A stretch of 64,000 bases of DNA from Apoda limacodes (GCA_946406115.1 OX291544.1:4650001-4714000), one strand, 5' to 3'. Positions 1-9,454 are shown, counted from the first letter of the stretch. Made by a program: numbers and translations. The notes: generated by a model from the sequence alone, not told the origin.

Positions 1-1440
1 AATACGCTTCACCAGATAATACAAAAATTAGAGGAGTAAAATCGGTCACTTTGCATAGCATTCGTGGACTATAACAAAATCTTCGATTCTTGCGAGAGCT
101 GGGCGGTGTAACAGTCTCTCCAGTGGTGCTACATTGACTATCAGTACATCAAAGTGCTTAAGAGTTTGTATAACAGAGCCACGATGTCTGTCCAACTACA
201 AGACCAGAACATGAAACCAATCCTCTGCAAAAAGTGTGAGACAGGAAGACGTTATTTCTCAGAAACTGTTTACAACTGCGCTACAAGAACCAAGGAAAGA
301 ATAGGTATTTCTATTTTCGACACTGTTCACTCGTTGTATCGTCTGTATGTTTTCTCTTTGCTACAATGTATTTGCTGAATGGCAGATTAATGGTTACTAT
401 TTCGGGTTTTAATTTTTTAATTTTTGATAGCAATATTTACTTCGTTTCTTCAAATTTACTGTTTTTTCGTGCTTGAGCTCGCTAAATATGTCAAATTCTG
501 ACCTTATATTTTTTATAGCTTCACGTGAAAGAAGACTTTTATTTTTCTGATGTCTGATAGATCAGTCAATGACGATGATTTTGCACGAGCACGAAACATT
601 TCATGTAAGTGTCGCCTCTAGTATAGGACTCTTATGGAGAGATTGTATTTTCAAAGAGTACCTAATTTACATAAGAAAGTATCTGACACAATTTTAAGTA
701 TGCTTGAGTAGGTATGCAAGCAGTCTTAAAGACTTCGATAAAATCTGTTCTGGAAGAGGGTTGCGATAACCTTACAGTGTAAGTGCCGGTACCGGAGGCC
801 GAGTTGTGAGGGTGCTACACACGATGGTCCTTCAACATCTGTCGTGGTTTTGGCCGTGTGTGTGAGAGGACTTCACTTTAAACGACACGGGGCTCACGAT
901 TGGTGGATTTGCTATTCTTTTACTAAAGTGTCGCTTAAGGCTATAAAGTAATGGACTTTATATCAAAAAAAAAAAAATTTTTTTGGTACCTATGCAATTT
1001 CGTCAAATAACGAAAAAAATTATGTAAAATCCTAATAAAAATATATAAGTGTATAGAAAATGGATTTGTTGAGAAATATTTATATCGAATACAATATTGT
1101 ACAGTGTATTTCACACAAAATGTAAAGTGACTATATCAGGAGTAAGGCACTCGCGGGGTGTCGTGGGGTGTAATATTTTTTAATTTAATTATTAAAAATG
1201 ACCAAGAAATAATTGTTGCTGTAAATACTTTTATGATGTATAATAGTCAGGATAACGTAAAACCAAGCTTTTGCTGAACCATATTATTTTTTGTAATGAA
1301 AAATTGTCTTATTTTTTGTATTTTTATTACTTAAAACCTTTTTATTATTGTAGTGCGTAATTTAATTTAACTATGCAAATGTAAACAGTAGATTTCGTAA
1401 GTTAACGAGATAGTATAATGCAAAAATTGTATAAATTATA
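1..1440. other. Non-coding stretch, no gene recognised
   Basis: AT-rich sequence with short homopolymer tracts (a run of A followed by T near 966-985). The only open frame of note, at 154-378, resembles no protein I know and has ordinary AT-rich composition, so it is not called. I see no recognisable transposon end here. Confidence 0.5.
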
Positions 1441-1444
1441 AACC

Positions 1445-2029
1445 AATCTCGCTGAAGCTTTATTATGTGTAATCGCACAATAATTTTTATACTATTTACT
1501 TTTAGGCTAATCTTTGTTTACCGCTACATTTATATACTAAACTTATTTCTGTGCCTTAAGCTAATTTGGTTTCAATTCGGTTAAGGTATTTTTTCTGGAG
1601 CGAAAAGTGTATCAAATACTTAAACGGTGACTTGCGCCTCTCACAAGTATTACATAAGCTAGCTAAGTTCGCAGTTCGGACGGGTGAAGCCGGGTGACGC
1701 ACTTGTGAACCGCTGACCACGAAAATTTCTTGAGCGCAAAATGAAATAGCCGAAGTGAAGCAGAGTATTCTTATAAAGAATTTATTTTCTTCCTTTTTTC
1801 TAGCAGCGTTTCTTTCTTGAACCTTCACTCTACAATTGAGCACTTATTTTCTTGCAGAGTTTCTTTCTTGATTATTGGTTCTTCCTTTCTTGATTTCTTG
1901 CTGCGAACTGCGACGACGCCTTTTTTTTTCTGAACTGACTATGCAGTTGGCTGTTGCAGCCATTACTGCTTCACCGGGCTTTTTGGGGCGAGACTCTGAA
2001 GGAGCCTCAGCCCATATAGCGCCCAACGC
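1445..2029 (-). repeat. Probable 3' untranslated region of the adjacent Jockey-like element
   Basis: This stretch follows the reverse transcriptase stop codon at 2030-2032 on the minus strand. It contains imperfect direct repeats of a purine-rich motif (ATCAAGAAAGAAAC and variants near 1800-1880) and keeps the higher GC of the coding part until about 1680. An AATAAA-like signal lies near 1460. The true 3' end of the element is not marked by a clear poly(A) or target duplication, so the left limit is a guess. Confidence 0.35.
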
Positions 2030-3770
2030 TCAAGGGCTCCCCGCGGGGGAAGCCTCGGCTTGGGTTGTCGCTCTCGGGGGCGTCCCTTCGACCGGCGTGA
2101 GTCTTGAACCCGAAGGTGAGTCACCGCCAGGAGGGGAGTTCCCCGTTACGCGGGTACGGTTGCGATTAAGTGGGGGCGAGAAGCGCCCCGGTACTCTTTG
2201 ATACCTCGTGTATCCTTGTGGGCGCCGACGAACCCGGGGACGTCGGCGTCGTGTTTCGAGGGAGGCCCTATTCGCTATCCGGACAGCGAGATCGTAATCT
2301 GGGGCCATTAGTACGTGCCGAGGCCGCCTAACTATAGTTTTACGACCGTGCCCAGGTCGATCGGGGGGATGATACGTTGTGGATTGCATAATTAATCGAT
2401 TCGGGTGATTTTGCGTACGCTCGAAAAAGCGGACTGCCAAGTCTTTGAAATATTGGGGAATCGTGGGGAGTTCGAAATCTCTGGGTAGGTCCGCATTGCG
2501 AACGTACCAAGAGGCCCCGGAGGCCGCTCTGAGAAAGCGGTTTTGGAGGGTCTGAAGTTTGTGGAGATTGCGCTTGGATAACGCAAAGACTACGCTAACA
2601 TAAGCTAGTATGGGGCGGATACAATTTGTGTAAAGATTCAGCTTATTTCTAAGCGACATCTTACTGTACTTGCCTATCATGGGATAAAGACTACCTAGGA
2701 CAAAAGCGGCTCGGTCTCTGACTATTTTGGTGTGAGCGTGGAAGGTCAAACGACTATCCATGGTCACACCGAGATATTTGGTCTTATTTTGCCAGGGAAT
2801 GGCACGACCGAAGAGAGAAAGGGGAGGTGGCCGCGGAGGGCAGCCTACAGTAAAGAGGACGTCAGAGCTTTTGTCGGGATTCACCTCGATTCTCCATTTC
2901 CGAAACCGTTCGCCTAGGGCGGTGATAGCGGGTTGGAGTCTCTTAGTGATTCGACTCACTTGCCTATCGGTGGTATAGACAGCGGTATGGTCCGCGAAGA
3001 GGGCTAGTTGGGTACCTATCGTTTTAGGGATGTCGTTGGTGTACAGAAGGTACAAGATGGGGGCAAGCACGGACCCTTGTGGGACTCCTGCTTCTATGGG
3101 AGTGGGGAAGAGAGAGTGCCTTCAACTTTGTAGCGAAAGCTACGATTCGACAAATAGTCTCGTATGATGAGCACGAGACGATCTGGCAACTGAAAGTTGT
3201 ACAGTTTAAAAATTAAACCGTTGTGCCAGACTTTGTCGAAAGCTTTCGCTACATCGAAGAAGACAGCGCCCGTGTGGCGGGCCTTACCTAATGCTGGTTG
3301 GAAGCTAGTGAGAATATGTTCCGTTATGCGGAGGACTTGATGGACGCATAAGTGTTTGGCACGGAAGCCGAACTGCTCGTCTATTAAAATGCCTCTGGAG
3401 ACTATAACGTTCCGTAGGCGAGCGAGGAGGAGGCGTTCATAGAGTTTCCCAAGGGCCTTTAGTAAACTTAAAGGGCGATAGGAGGACGGCTTGGTACGAG
3501 CTTTGCCCGGCTTATGGATGCCTATAACAATTGCATCTTTCCATTGAGAAGGAAAGATACAATGTTCGATAGCAGCGTTAAAGATCGCTACTAGGAGGCA
3601 GAGAAGGGGAAGAGTGAGGCGCTTTAGGATATCGTTAGAGATACCGTCCGCACTGGGGGCTTTACGGGGGCGTAGGTCTTTGATGACCTGTATGACTTCG
3701 TCGACAGTGACACGGGGCAGGGGGTTTTGTGGAGTCAGAGAAGTTCTGCGCTTCACTTCGCCGTCAGTAG
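2030..3770 (-). pseudogene. Jockey-like non-LTR retrotransposon reverse transcriptase, 5'-truncated and inactive
   Basis: Two minus-strand frames (3094-3771, then 2030-3096) together give a reverse transcriptase core. The first carries a KAPSADGI motif, the YRPLSLL block and the A-motif region FDVAKAFDKVWHNGL. The second begins around GVPQGSVLAP and continues through the catalytic box to a basic, arginine-rich C-terminus. The two parts are in different frames, with the change near 3096-3105. The catalytic box reads FADH instead of FADD, so an essential aspartate is lost near 2990. There is no endonuclease domain: the coding similarity stops at about 3770, where an unrelated hairpin repeat begins, as in typical 5' truncation. 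GC content is far higher than in the neighbouring viral genes. The family is judged from motifs and could be another Jockey-superfamily clade. Confidence 0.85.
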
Positions 3771-3771
3771 G

Positions 3772-3909
3772 TGTTTATTGGGCATTCTGGCGCATCTTCA
3801 CTGCTCCAATTGAGCTAGAATGCCCAATAAACATTTTGGAATTGATTACGTGCATCTGCGCTGCGGAAAGTGAGCCAGAATGCCCAATAAACATTTTGAA
3901 ATTGATTAC
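3772..3909. repeat. Hairpin-forming repeat cluster at the LINE/Maverick boundary
   Basis: The 19-mer TGTTTATTGGGCATTCTGG at 3772-3790 recurs as its reverse complement at about 3816-3835 and again at about 3870-3890. The last two are part of a direct repeat of about 53 bp that runs on into a shared TTGATTACG. The block sits exactly between the truncated retrotransposon and the viral gene cluster. It could be the end of a small DNA transposon or a remnant of the insertion junction. I cannot assign it. Confidence 0.6.
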
Positions 3910-4258
3910 GTAAAGTTTTCAATTTGGGTGAATGTAAATAGATTAACGTATTTCATACCGACCAACCTTCTTCTAGGTCTATGAACAAGGTATTTTGGAG
4001 AGCATCATTCCGTTTTACGAGAGAAGAAGACATAAACTTACAAATATATACAAACCGTTCTGTTCTGTTCTAGTAGAAAAATGTTTTACCCTATTACAAC
4101 TGTCGGGCAAATAATATTTCATTAATCAATTATAAAAATCTTACCTTTCTTTTATCTTTCGGTAGTCTTGTGTGTCAATGTCTCTCAAATTAATATAAAT
4201 ATGGAGTCATAGCGATTAGAGATTTCATTGCATAATTAACTTCTTTCACCAAGACATC
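3910..4258. other. Leader region upstream of the Maverick ATPase
   Basis: About 350 AT-rich bases with no open frame of interest. The first viral start codon follows at 4259. I could not match this stretch, in inverted orientation, to the sequence beyond the polymerase gene at 14.1 kb, so no terminal inverted repeat is identified. It may hold the promoter of the rightward genes. Confidence 0.3.
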
Positions 4259-4952
4259 ATGAAATTTGTAAAGCAGCCACTAAAGCTACATTTAGAAAAA
4301 ATATGTTCTGAATCTGATCTAGGCATATCACGTCATGGTAAACTATTACCTAATTCGATTCGATGTTTGATTTGCGGACCATCTAACTGTGGAAAAACAA
4401 ACCTAATAGTTGGACTTCTTTTGCATGAAAATGGTTTATGCTATAAAAATATATATTTATATTCCAAAACGCTTTGGAAACGCAAAACCAAAATATATAT
4501 TTTTAGAAAAAGTGTTAAATGAGGTTCCAGAAGTACAATTAATGAAATATAACGATAATTGTGACGTTATAAGCCCTCATCATGCAAAACCTGATTCAGT
4601 AATTATTTTCGACGATGTTGCTTGTGAAAATCAAAATAACATTCGTGATTATTTCTCAATGGGGCGACATAAGCGTATAGACTGCTTTTATTTAAATCAA
4701 ACATATAGTAAAGTACCTAAACAATTAATTAGAGATAATGCAAATCTTATAATTTTGTTTAAACAAGATGACATTAATTTACGACATGTTTATGATGAAC
4801 ATGTCAGTACAGATATGAATTGGAATCAATTTCGTGATATGTGTTCGGAAATCTGGAAAACTTCGTATGATTTCATAGTAATCAATAAAGACTGTGAAAA
4901 AAATAAAGGTTGCTATAGAAAAAAGTTTGATACTTTTGTCATTCTTGATTAA
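4259..4952 (+). pseudogene. Maverick A32/FtsK-like DNA packaging ATPase, frameshifted
   Basis: In DJR viruses this protein pumps the genome into the preformed capsid. The first frame (4259-4522) carries the Walker A P-loop GPSNCGKT at residues 40-47. The second frame (from about 4475 to 4952) carries Walker B, with hydrophobic residues followed by FDD near 4605-4615, and the conserved downstream segment with a QTYSKVP motif. Similarity passes from one frame to the other between about 4474 and 4486, so one small indel breaks the gene. The start at 4259 is the first ATG of the cluster and has a plausible N-terminal extension. The two parts together match the usual length of about 230 residues. 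The frame change could be a sequencing error in an AT-rich tract, or real decay. Confidence 0.85.
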
Positions 4953-5026
4953 AACTCTTATAAACATCAAAAACTCTGATATGTGTTTAGTGTTGTCTAT
5001 AACATTGGTAAAGCTTATTGTGAAAA

Positions 5027-6043
5027 ATGGATTCGCAAGTAAATATCAAAAAAGAGATAATTAAATCAGCTAGCGTTGTTAAGAAAAAAGTTAGGCAGTT
5101 GCGTAATATTCAAACTGAAAATGATAAAGTCCTTAAATCTGTGTTCAAACCTTTAACGGATCCACTTCATAAAATGGTATCAAGAAATGCAACACAAAAT
5201 ATCAACCCTAATTACAATGAAGACGTAATCCCAGGGAAAAAAGCAAAATATATGAAAACTGAATTTGATTTTGATCTTCAGGGTGGAAGTGAATATGAAA
5301 TAGATTCCGATGAACAGTGTGAAAAAGTTGATAAAACTCTTAAGAACTTTGATGATTATGAAGACGATATCTATGAAGATGATTCAGAAAGTATGAGCGA
5401 TACAAATAATAAAGAAACCAACATTTCAAGTGACGCTTCATTCAAAACAATTGAATCTATTTCAAGTCCACAACATAATTGGTCACCACCTTCAGAAGGA
5501 ACTGTAAAAGTATTGGAAGATATTCCATTTGGTGTTAGAAATGAACGTGGTAAACTGATGATAGGTAATTCTCGAATTGTCCAAACAGAAAATACAATTT
5601 TAGTTTCTGGAAAGCCTTACAAAAAAACTGAAGGTCTAATGGAATTATTATTTAAAAGAATACCAGATTTAAAAACAATCACTAATAGTGACTTAAACAG
5701 TTACAAACAGATTTTAACTATTACAAATGCACATAGGCGTGACTTCAACCCTAAAAAACCAATTAAAAGTAATAAAGGAAGCAAGTACTTAAATATTATC
5801 AAACCACTTTTCAAGTTATCTAAGCAATGTACAAGCACCGAAAGTCTTAATCAAGGGTCTGGGTTACCAATTTTAAAAAAATATAATAAAAATGTTGATT
5901 ATATGTATTGGGATGACCCTAATGAGTTAGTTGAAAGACTAAAACTTTTAATATCTTCTCGTGATGCAGGAAACAGTGGATTAGACAATGAAATAATATC
6001 TATCGTAGAGGAGTTGCAAGAAGCTGGTATTATTAACAAATAA
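5027..6043 (+). CDS. Maverick-encoded acidic protein of unknown function
   Basis: 338 residues, intact. The N-terminal quarter is lysine-rich and probably helical. Residues about 85-150 are strongly acidic and serine-rich (runs of D, E and S) and look disordered. The C-terminal half is the conserved part: a PFGVRNERGKL block, a LVSGKPYKKTEGLMELLF block, then YMYWDDPNELVERL near residues 297-310. Proteins with this C-terminal block recur in insect and cnidarian genomes beside Maverick genes, and I believe the domain is catalogued only as a DUF. No enzyme motif is visible. Its position between the ATPase and the integrase, and its charge pattern, would fit a minor virion or core protein, but that is inference. 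Confidence 0.75.
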   Translation: MDSQVNIKKEIIKSASVVKKKVRQLRNIQTENDKVLKSVFKPLTDPLHKMVSRNATQNINPNYNEDVIPGKKAKYMKTEFDFDLQGGSEYEIDSDEQCEKVDKTLKNFDDYEDDIYEDDSESMSDTNNKETNISSDASFKTIESISSPQHNWSPPSEGTVKVLEDIPFGVRNERGKLMIGNSRIVQTENTILVSGKPYKKTEGLMELLFKRIPDLKTITNSDLNSYKQILTITNAHRRDFNPKKPIKSNKGSKYLNIIKPLFKLSKQCTSTESLNQGSGLPILKKYNKNVDYMYWDDPNELVERLKLLISSRDAGNSGLDNEIISIVEELQEAGIINK

Positions 6044-6159
6044 AATATGAAAAGTAACGTATTACATGCATTCTTAACGATTTATTCAAATATAATACAG
6101 AGAACTTTATATTAACATTCAGTTGTAATCAAACCATTTAGGTATACATTTATTAAACA

Positions 6160-6495
6160 ATGAACGTTGACAAGTTTGGTCATCACGTGCATAAAAGATT
6201 GCGTTTGTCAGAAGTTTTCGATATTACTGACAAAGTATTTCTTAAGTCTATTAATGGAGATTTAGACTTAATATCAGCAAGTATAAAAGGACTCAAAACA
6301 CCTCAGCTACCTGACGAAGCCGTCAATAAGCAGTATGTAGATAATGTACTAAAAGAATATTGTGGAAAACAATCTTTCCTGCTCGAAATAAATGCTATAA
6401 AAAGCCTGATTCAAACTTTAAAAAATCAGTTGCTAGATATTAAATCAGAATTAAAAAAGGTTGGATCACAGAAAACCGCACCTAAACAATTATGA
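6160..6495 (+). CDS. Small fibre- or stalk-like Maverick protein
   Basis: 111 residues, intact. The middle reads LKTPQLPDEAVNKQYVD (about residues 45-61). The P-x2-A-V-N-K-x-Y-V-D signature resembles the repeat found in trimeric tail-fibre stalks of phages. The C-terminal third has heptad-like leucines and isoleucines (about residues 72-100), compatible with a coiled coil. This suggests a trimeric spike or vertex attachment protein, which is inference, since overall similarity to fibre proteins is too weak to prove it by eye. The stop codon overlaps the integrase start by four bases (ATGA, 6492-6495). Confidence 0.65.
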   Translation: MNVDKFGHHVHKRLRLSEVFDITDKVFLKSINGDLDLISASIKGLKTPQLPDEAVNKQYVDNVLKEYCGKQSFLLEINAIKSLIQTLKNQLLDIKSELKKVGSQKTAPKQL

Positions 6496-7418
6496 ACAGA
6501 GAAGACATAGTTGGTGAACTTCACAAATCAGCTAGAAAACACTTCATTCGTAGGGCGGTAATATTAAAAGGGATTGATGATTTATGGCAAGCTGATTTAA
6601 TTGACATGCAGAAAATGGAAAAAGTGAACAAAGGTTTTAAATATATTTTAGTTGTTATTGACTGCTTTTCAAAATTCGCGTGGGGAGTTCCTCTGAAAAC
6701 GAAAACAAAACGTGACGTAGGAAACGCTTTTAAAAAAATTTTGGATTGTGGTCGAGTTCCTATTAACCTTCAGACAGATATGGGAAAAGAATTTTACAAT
6801 GAAGTGTTTAAGAAAATAATAACAACTTTTAATATAAATCACTATTCTACATATTCTGTGAAAAAGGCGTCAATTGTTGAAAGATTTATAAGAACACTGA
6901 AATCAAAATTATATAAATATTTTACTTTAATTGGAAATAACAAATGGATCGGATCACCTTTGAACGATGCTTTGTCATCATATAATGATACTGTCCATCG
7001 AACCATAAAATTTAAACCAATAAATGTAACATGTGATAACCAAACCGTCGTTATGAATAACATAAAGAGGAATGAAACACCTCAGTACTTAAGAAAATCA
7101 AAATTAAAAGTAGGTGACTGTGTTCGGATTAGCAAATATAAAGAAAATTTCAAAAAGGGGTATACACCTAACTGGTCTTCTGAACTATTTACCATAACAA
7201 AAGTTAATAATACTTACCCAGTAACTTATCACATTCATGATCAAAGAAATCAAATAATACTCGGATCCTTTTACGAACAAGAGTTGCAAAAAACTAAACA
7301 TCCAAACATTTATTTAATTGAAAGAGTGATAAGAAAGAAAGGAAATAAATTATTTGTAAAATGGTTAGGACTCAATGAAAAGGAAAATAGTTGGATTAAC
7401 AAAATGTCTATTGTATAG
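6492..7418 (+). CDS. Maverick rve integrase with C-terminal chromodomain
   Basis: 308 residues, intact. It joins the linear genome ends to host DNA, as retroviral integrases do. After a short N-terminus (LHKSARKHF) the RNase H-fold core shows the catalytic acids: D35 in WQADLIDMQ, D96 in LQTDMGKEF, and a glutamate about 34 residues later in KASIVERFIRTLK. A beta-rich DNA-binding segment starts at LKVGDCVRI (about residues 205-270). A chromodomain-like end follows: YLIERVIRKKGNKLFVKWLG and ENSW. Chromodomains are thought to guide integration into chromatin. There is no N-terminal HHCC zinc finger, as is common in this family. All key residues are present, so the enzyme could be functional. Translation may be coupled to the preceding gene through the ATGA overlap. 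Confidence 0.95.
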   Translation: MNREDIVGELHKSARKHFIRRAVILKGIDDLWQADLIDMQKMEKVNKGFKYILVVIDCFSKFAWGVPLKTKTKRDVGNAFKKILDCGRVPINLQTDMGKEFYNEVFKKIITTFNINHYSTYSVKKASIVERFIRTLKSKLYKYFTLIGNNKWIGSPLNDALSSYNDTVHRTIKFKPINVTCDNQTVVMNNIKRNETPQYLRKSKLKVGDCVRISKYKENFKKGYTPNWSSELFTITKVNNTYPVTYHIHDQRNQIILGSFYEQELQKTKHPNIYLIERVIRKKGNKLFVKWLGLNEKENSWINKMSIV

Positions 7419-7486
7419 TGTTTACTTTTAACTTATAAATACTTTATAATTGTAAGATATTCAACCATGTATTCATTTTAAATTCA

Positions 7487-8212
7487 GTGATGAACGGTGG
7501 AGGACTTGTTAATAATATTGTAAACAATTTACCATTTGAACTTCATTTACCAGGATATAATTATTGTGGTCCTGGTACAAGACTACAAGAAAGATTGGCT
7601 CGAGGTGACAAAGGGATAAACGAATTAGACGAGGCTTGTAAGCGTCACGATATAGCATATTCCGAACATCGTAATTTAGAAGATCGTCATAAAGCTGACT
7701 TTGCGCTTCTGAATATGGCAAAACAAAGAATGAAGTCAAAAAATACTAGAACCGGAGAAAAATTAGCGTCTTGGCTCGTAAGCAAAGTTATGAAAACTAA
7801 ATTAAAAAATGGTGCTGGAGTTAAATCTTTTAAGTCAGTCGTGTCTAAAATCCGTAATTATATGAAAAACCGCAAGCCAAAAGATAACAATACTGCTATA
7901 AAGATAGCCTACTTGACTGCAAAAAAATTATTTAAAAATAAAAATGTTTGCTTACCCCGTCTTATACCAATACCAAAAACTGGAGGGATTCTACCACTTA
8001 TACCAATTTTTGCTGGCTTATCTGCATTAGGGTCTTTAGCTGGAGGAGCTGCAGGTATTGCTAAAGCAGTGAATAGCTATAAATCGGCAAAGCAAAACCT
8101 TGAAGAGTCACAGCGTCATAACAAAATGATGGAATCTATTGCGTTAGGAAAAGGTCTCTACATCAAACCTTATAAAGGTAACGGATTATGTTTAAAATCA
8201 GCAAAAAACTAA
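7487..8212 (+). CDS. Virion protein with parvovirus-type phospholipase A2 domain
   Basis: 241 residues, intact. The N-terminal third has the calcium-binding loop YCGPGT (residues 26-31) and the catalytic His-Asp pair in LDEACKRHDIAYS (H54, D55), as in the parvoviral VP1 PLA2 and its adintovirus counterparts. Such domains breach endosomal membranes during entry. The middle is basic. Residues about 165-195 form a Gly/Ala/Leu-rich hydrophobic stretch, then a helical tail leads to a GLYIKPYKGNGL motif near the C-terminus. The tail recalls small membrane-active adenoviral minor capsid proteins, which is only an analogy. It overlaps the protease gene by 25 bases in another frame. All catalytic positions look intact. 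Confidence 0.9.
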   Translation: MMNGGGLVNNIVNNLPFELHLPGYNYCGPGTRLQERLARGDKGINELDEACKRHDIAYSEHRNLEDRHKADFALLNMAKQRMKSKNTRTGEKLASWLVSKVMKTKLKNGAGVKSFKSVVSKIRNYMKNRKPKDNNTAIKIAYLTAKKLFKNKNVCLPRLIPIPKTGGILPLIPIFAGLSALGSLAGGAAGIAKAVNSYKSAKQNLEESQRHNKMMESIALGKGLYIKPYKGNGLCLKSAKN

Positions 8213-8580
8213 CTAGAAGGCTACCTAGACGTGCTTTAACGAATGTAGATATTTTAAAGCACACTAATGATATACCGTATTTTCGAGGAGTATTCATGAA
8301 AGATGCTTTACCAAAAAAACCTAAAGATATTGAGTGTGCGATTGTCAATTTGGATAACTCTAAGAATCCTGGAACGCACTGGGTAGCCTATATAAAAATT
8401 AACAACTACTGTGAGTACTTCAATAGTTTTGGAAATCTAAGACCACCCCAAGAGTTACTGTCCTATTTAAATTTGTCTAATGTTTATTACAATTACAATG
8501 TTTATCAGAACTTTAATACTGTTAATTGTGGTCACTTGTGTATAAAATATTTGAAAAATTTTTGGCATTCAAAAGAATAA
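8188..8580 (+). CDS. Adenain-like cysteine protease (capsid maturation)
   Basis: 130 residues, intact, shorter than adenoviral proteases (about 200) but usual for Mavericks. The catalytic set of the C5/Ulp1-type fold is visible: H64 in GTHWVAY, Q107 in the segment before the nucleophile, and C114 in VNCGHLC. The acidic partner usually found in YFDSFG is replaced by asparagine here (N79, in EYFNSFG), which could weaken the enzyme but is tolerated in some family members. It would cleave virion precursors during maturation. The start lies inside the end of the PLA2 gene. The penton gene follows after 35 bases. Confidence 0.9.
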   Translation: MFKISKKLTRRLPRRALTNVDILKHTNDIPYFRGVFMKDALPKKPKDIECAIVNLDNSKNPGTHWVAYIKINNYCEYFNSFGNLRPPQELLSYLNLSNVYYNYNVYQNFNTVNCGHLCIKYLKNFWHSKE

Positions 8581-8615
8581 ATTAAGATAATTCAATAAAA
8601 TAAACCATTTTAATC

Positions 8616-9287
8616 ATGTCTTTCACGCTGTCAATATCTGGATTCACATCAAGCTTAAATACTTGTTATTCTCCTGCTCTACAGTTAGACGGAGATTACG
8701 AATGTGGTCTTTTATACTTTTCTACTTTTAACTCTATTCCAAACGTTGAAAGTAAAAATAATAAATTTCATTATGGTGATAATGAAGTGATTGAAATTCC
8801 TGAAGGATCTTATGAACTACAGGACATTTGTGACTATATAAAGAAAAACATTAGAAGCAGCACCTTTAGTTTAACTTGTAACAATAATACTTTACGTACT
8901 GTAATTTGTTGCTCTAAAGACATTCATTTTGAAAAAGAAAATTCTATTGGGAGTATTCTCGGATACAATAAAAAAACATTACAAAAGAATAAATTTCATG
9001 AATCACAGATCCCAGTCAGTATTCTTTCTACCACTGTTGTCCGAGTTGAATGTGATATTGTCTGTGGATCCTTTATTAATGGAATTCCAAGCCACATAAT
9101 CCATGAATTTGCACCTAATGTTCCGCCTGGATATAGAATTATTGAGGTACCAAAGAATATAATATATTTTCCGATTAATCAAAAGACTATCAGTAGTGTA
9201 AATATAAAAATTTTAGATTCACAGAACAAGTTAGTTAATTTTCGGGGAGAAGAGGTACTACTGTACCTACATCTGAAGAAAAAATGA
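8616..9287 (+). CDS. Penton-like minor capsid protein (single jelly roll)
   Basis: 223 residues, intact. The sequence is beta-rich with few charged clusters. Features include LDGDYECGLLYFSTFNSIPN near the N-terminus, an EIPEGSYELQDICDYI block (about residues 69-85), a SIGSILGY motif and an end rich in beta strands. This is the pattern of Maverick/adintovirus penton proteins that close the fivefold vertices, and the position two genes before the major capsid gene supports it. The family call rests on these blocks and synteny. The stop TGA overlaps the next ATG (ATGA at 9284-9287). Confidence 0.85.
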   Translation: MSFTLSISGFTSSLNTCYSPALQLDGDYECGLLYFSTFNSIPNVESKNNKFHYGDNEVIEIPEGSYELQDICDYIKKNIRSSTFSLTCNNNTLRTVICCSKDIHFEKENSIGSILGYNKKTLQKNKFHESQIPVSILSTTVVRVECDIVCGSFINGIPSHIIHEFAPNVPPGYRIIEVPKNIIYFPINQKTISSVNIKILDSQNKLVNFRGEEVLLYLHLKKK

Positions 9288-9454
9288 TAGACTTTCACCA
9301 AATTAATATAAATTCTTTTTCACGACCAAAGAAGCTCAGAAAGATACAGGTAATTCGCAAAAGAGCACCTGTGTCACTAACATCTACTAACTTAAAAAAA
9401 AAATTAAGTGTTGAAAATAAAGACTTTTTAAAATTAATTGGATTACTAAAATGA
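9284..9454 (+). CDS. 56-residue basic protein locked between penton and capsid genes
   Basis: This small gene fills the 163-base gap between two virion genes exactly. Its ATG overlaps the penton stop (9284-9287) and its TGA overlaps the capsid ATG (9451-9454), each as ATGA. The N-terminal half is basic (SRPKKLRKIQVIRKRAP), and the end reads ENKDFLKLIGLLK, probably an amphipathic helix. I do not recognise a named family. Size and charge recall adenoviral core peptides such as pX, by analogy only. Double stop/start coupling makes chance occurrence unlikely, and the frame is otherwise easily missed because of its length. Confidence 0.75.
   Translation: MIDFHQININSFSRPKKLRKIQVIRKRAPVSLTSTNLKKKLSVENKDFLKLIGLLK

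Noticed and set aside
154..378. 74-residue open frame near the window start
   Set aside because: No recognisable motif, no homologue known to me, and length is within chance for this composition.
3910..4258. Left terminal inverted repeat of the Maverick
   Set aside because: I could not match this sequence to the reverse complement of the region beyond 14.1 kb, so no repeat is claimed.
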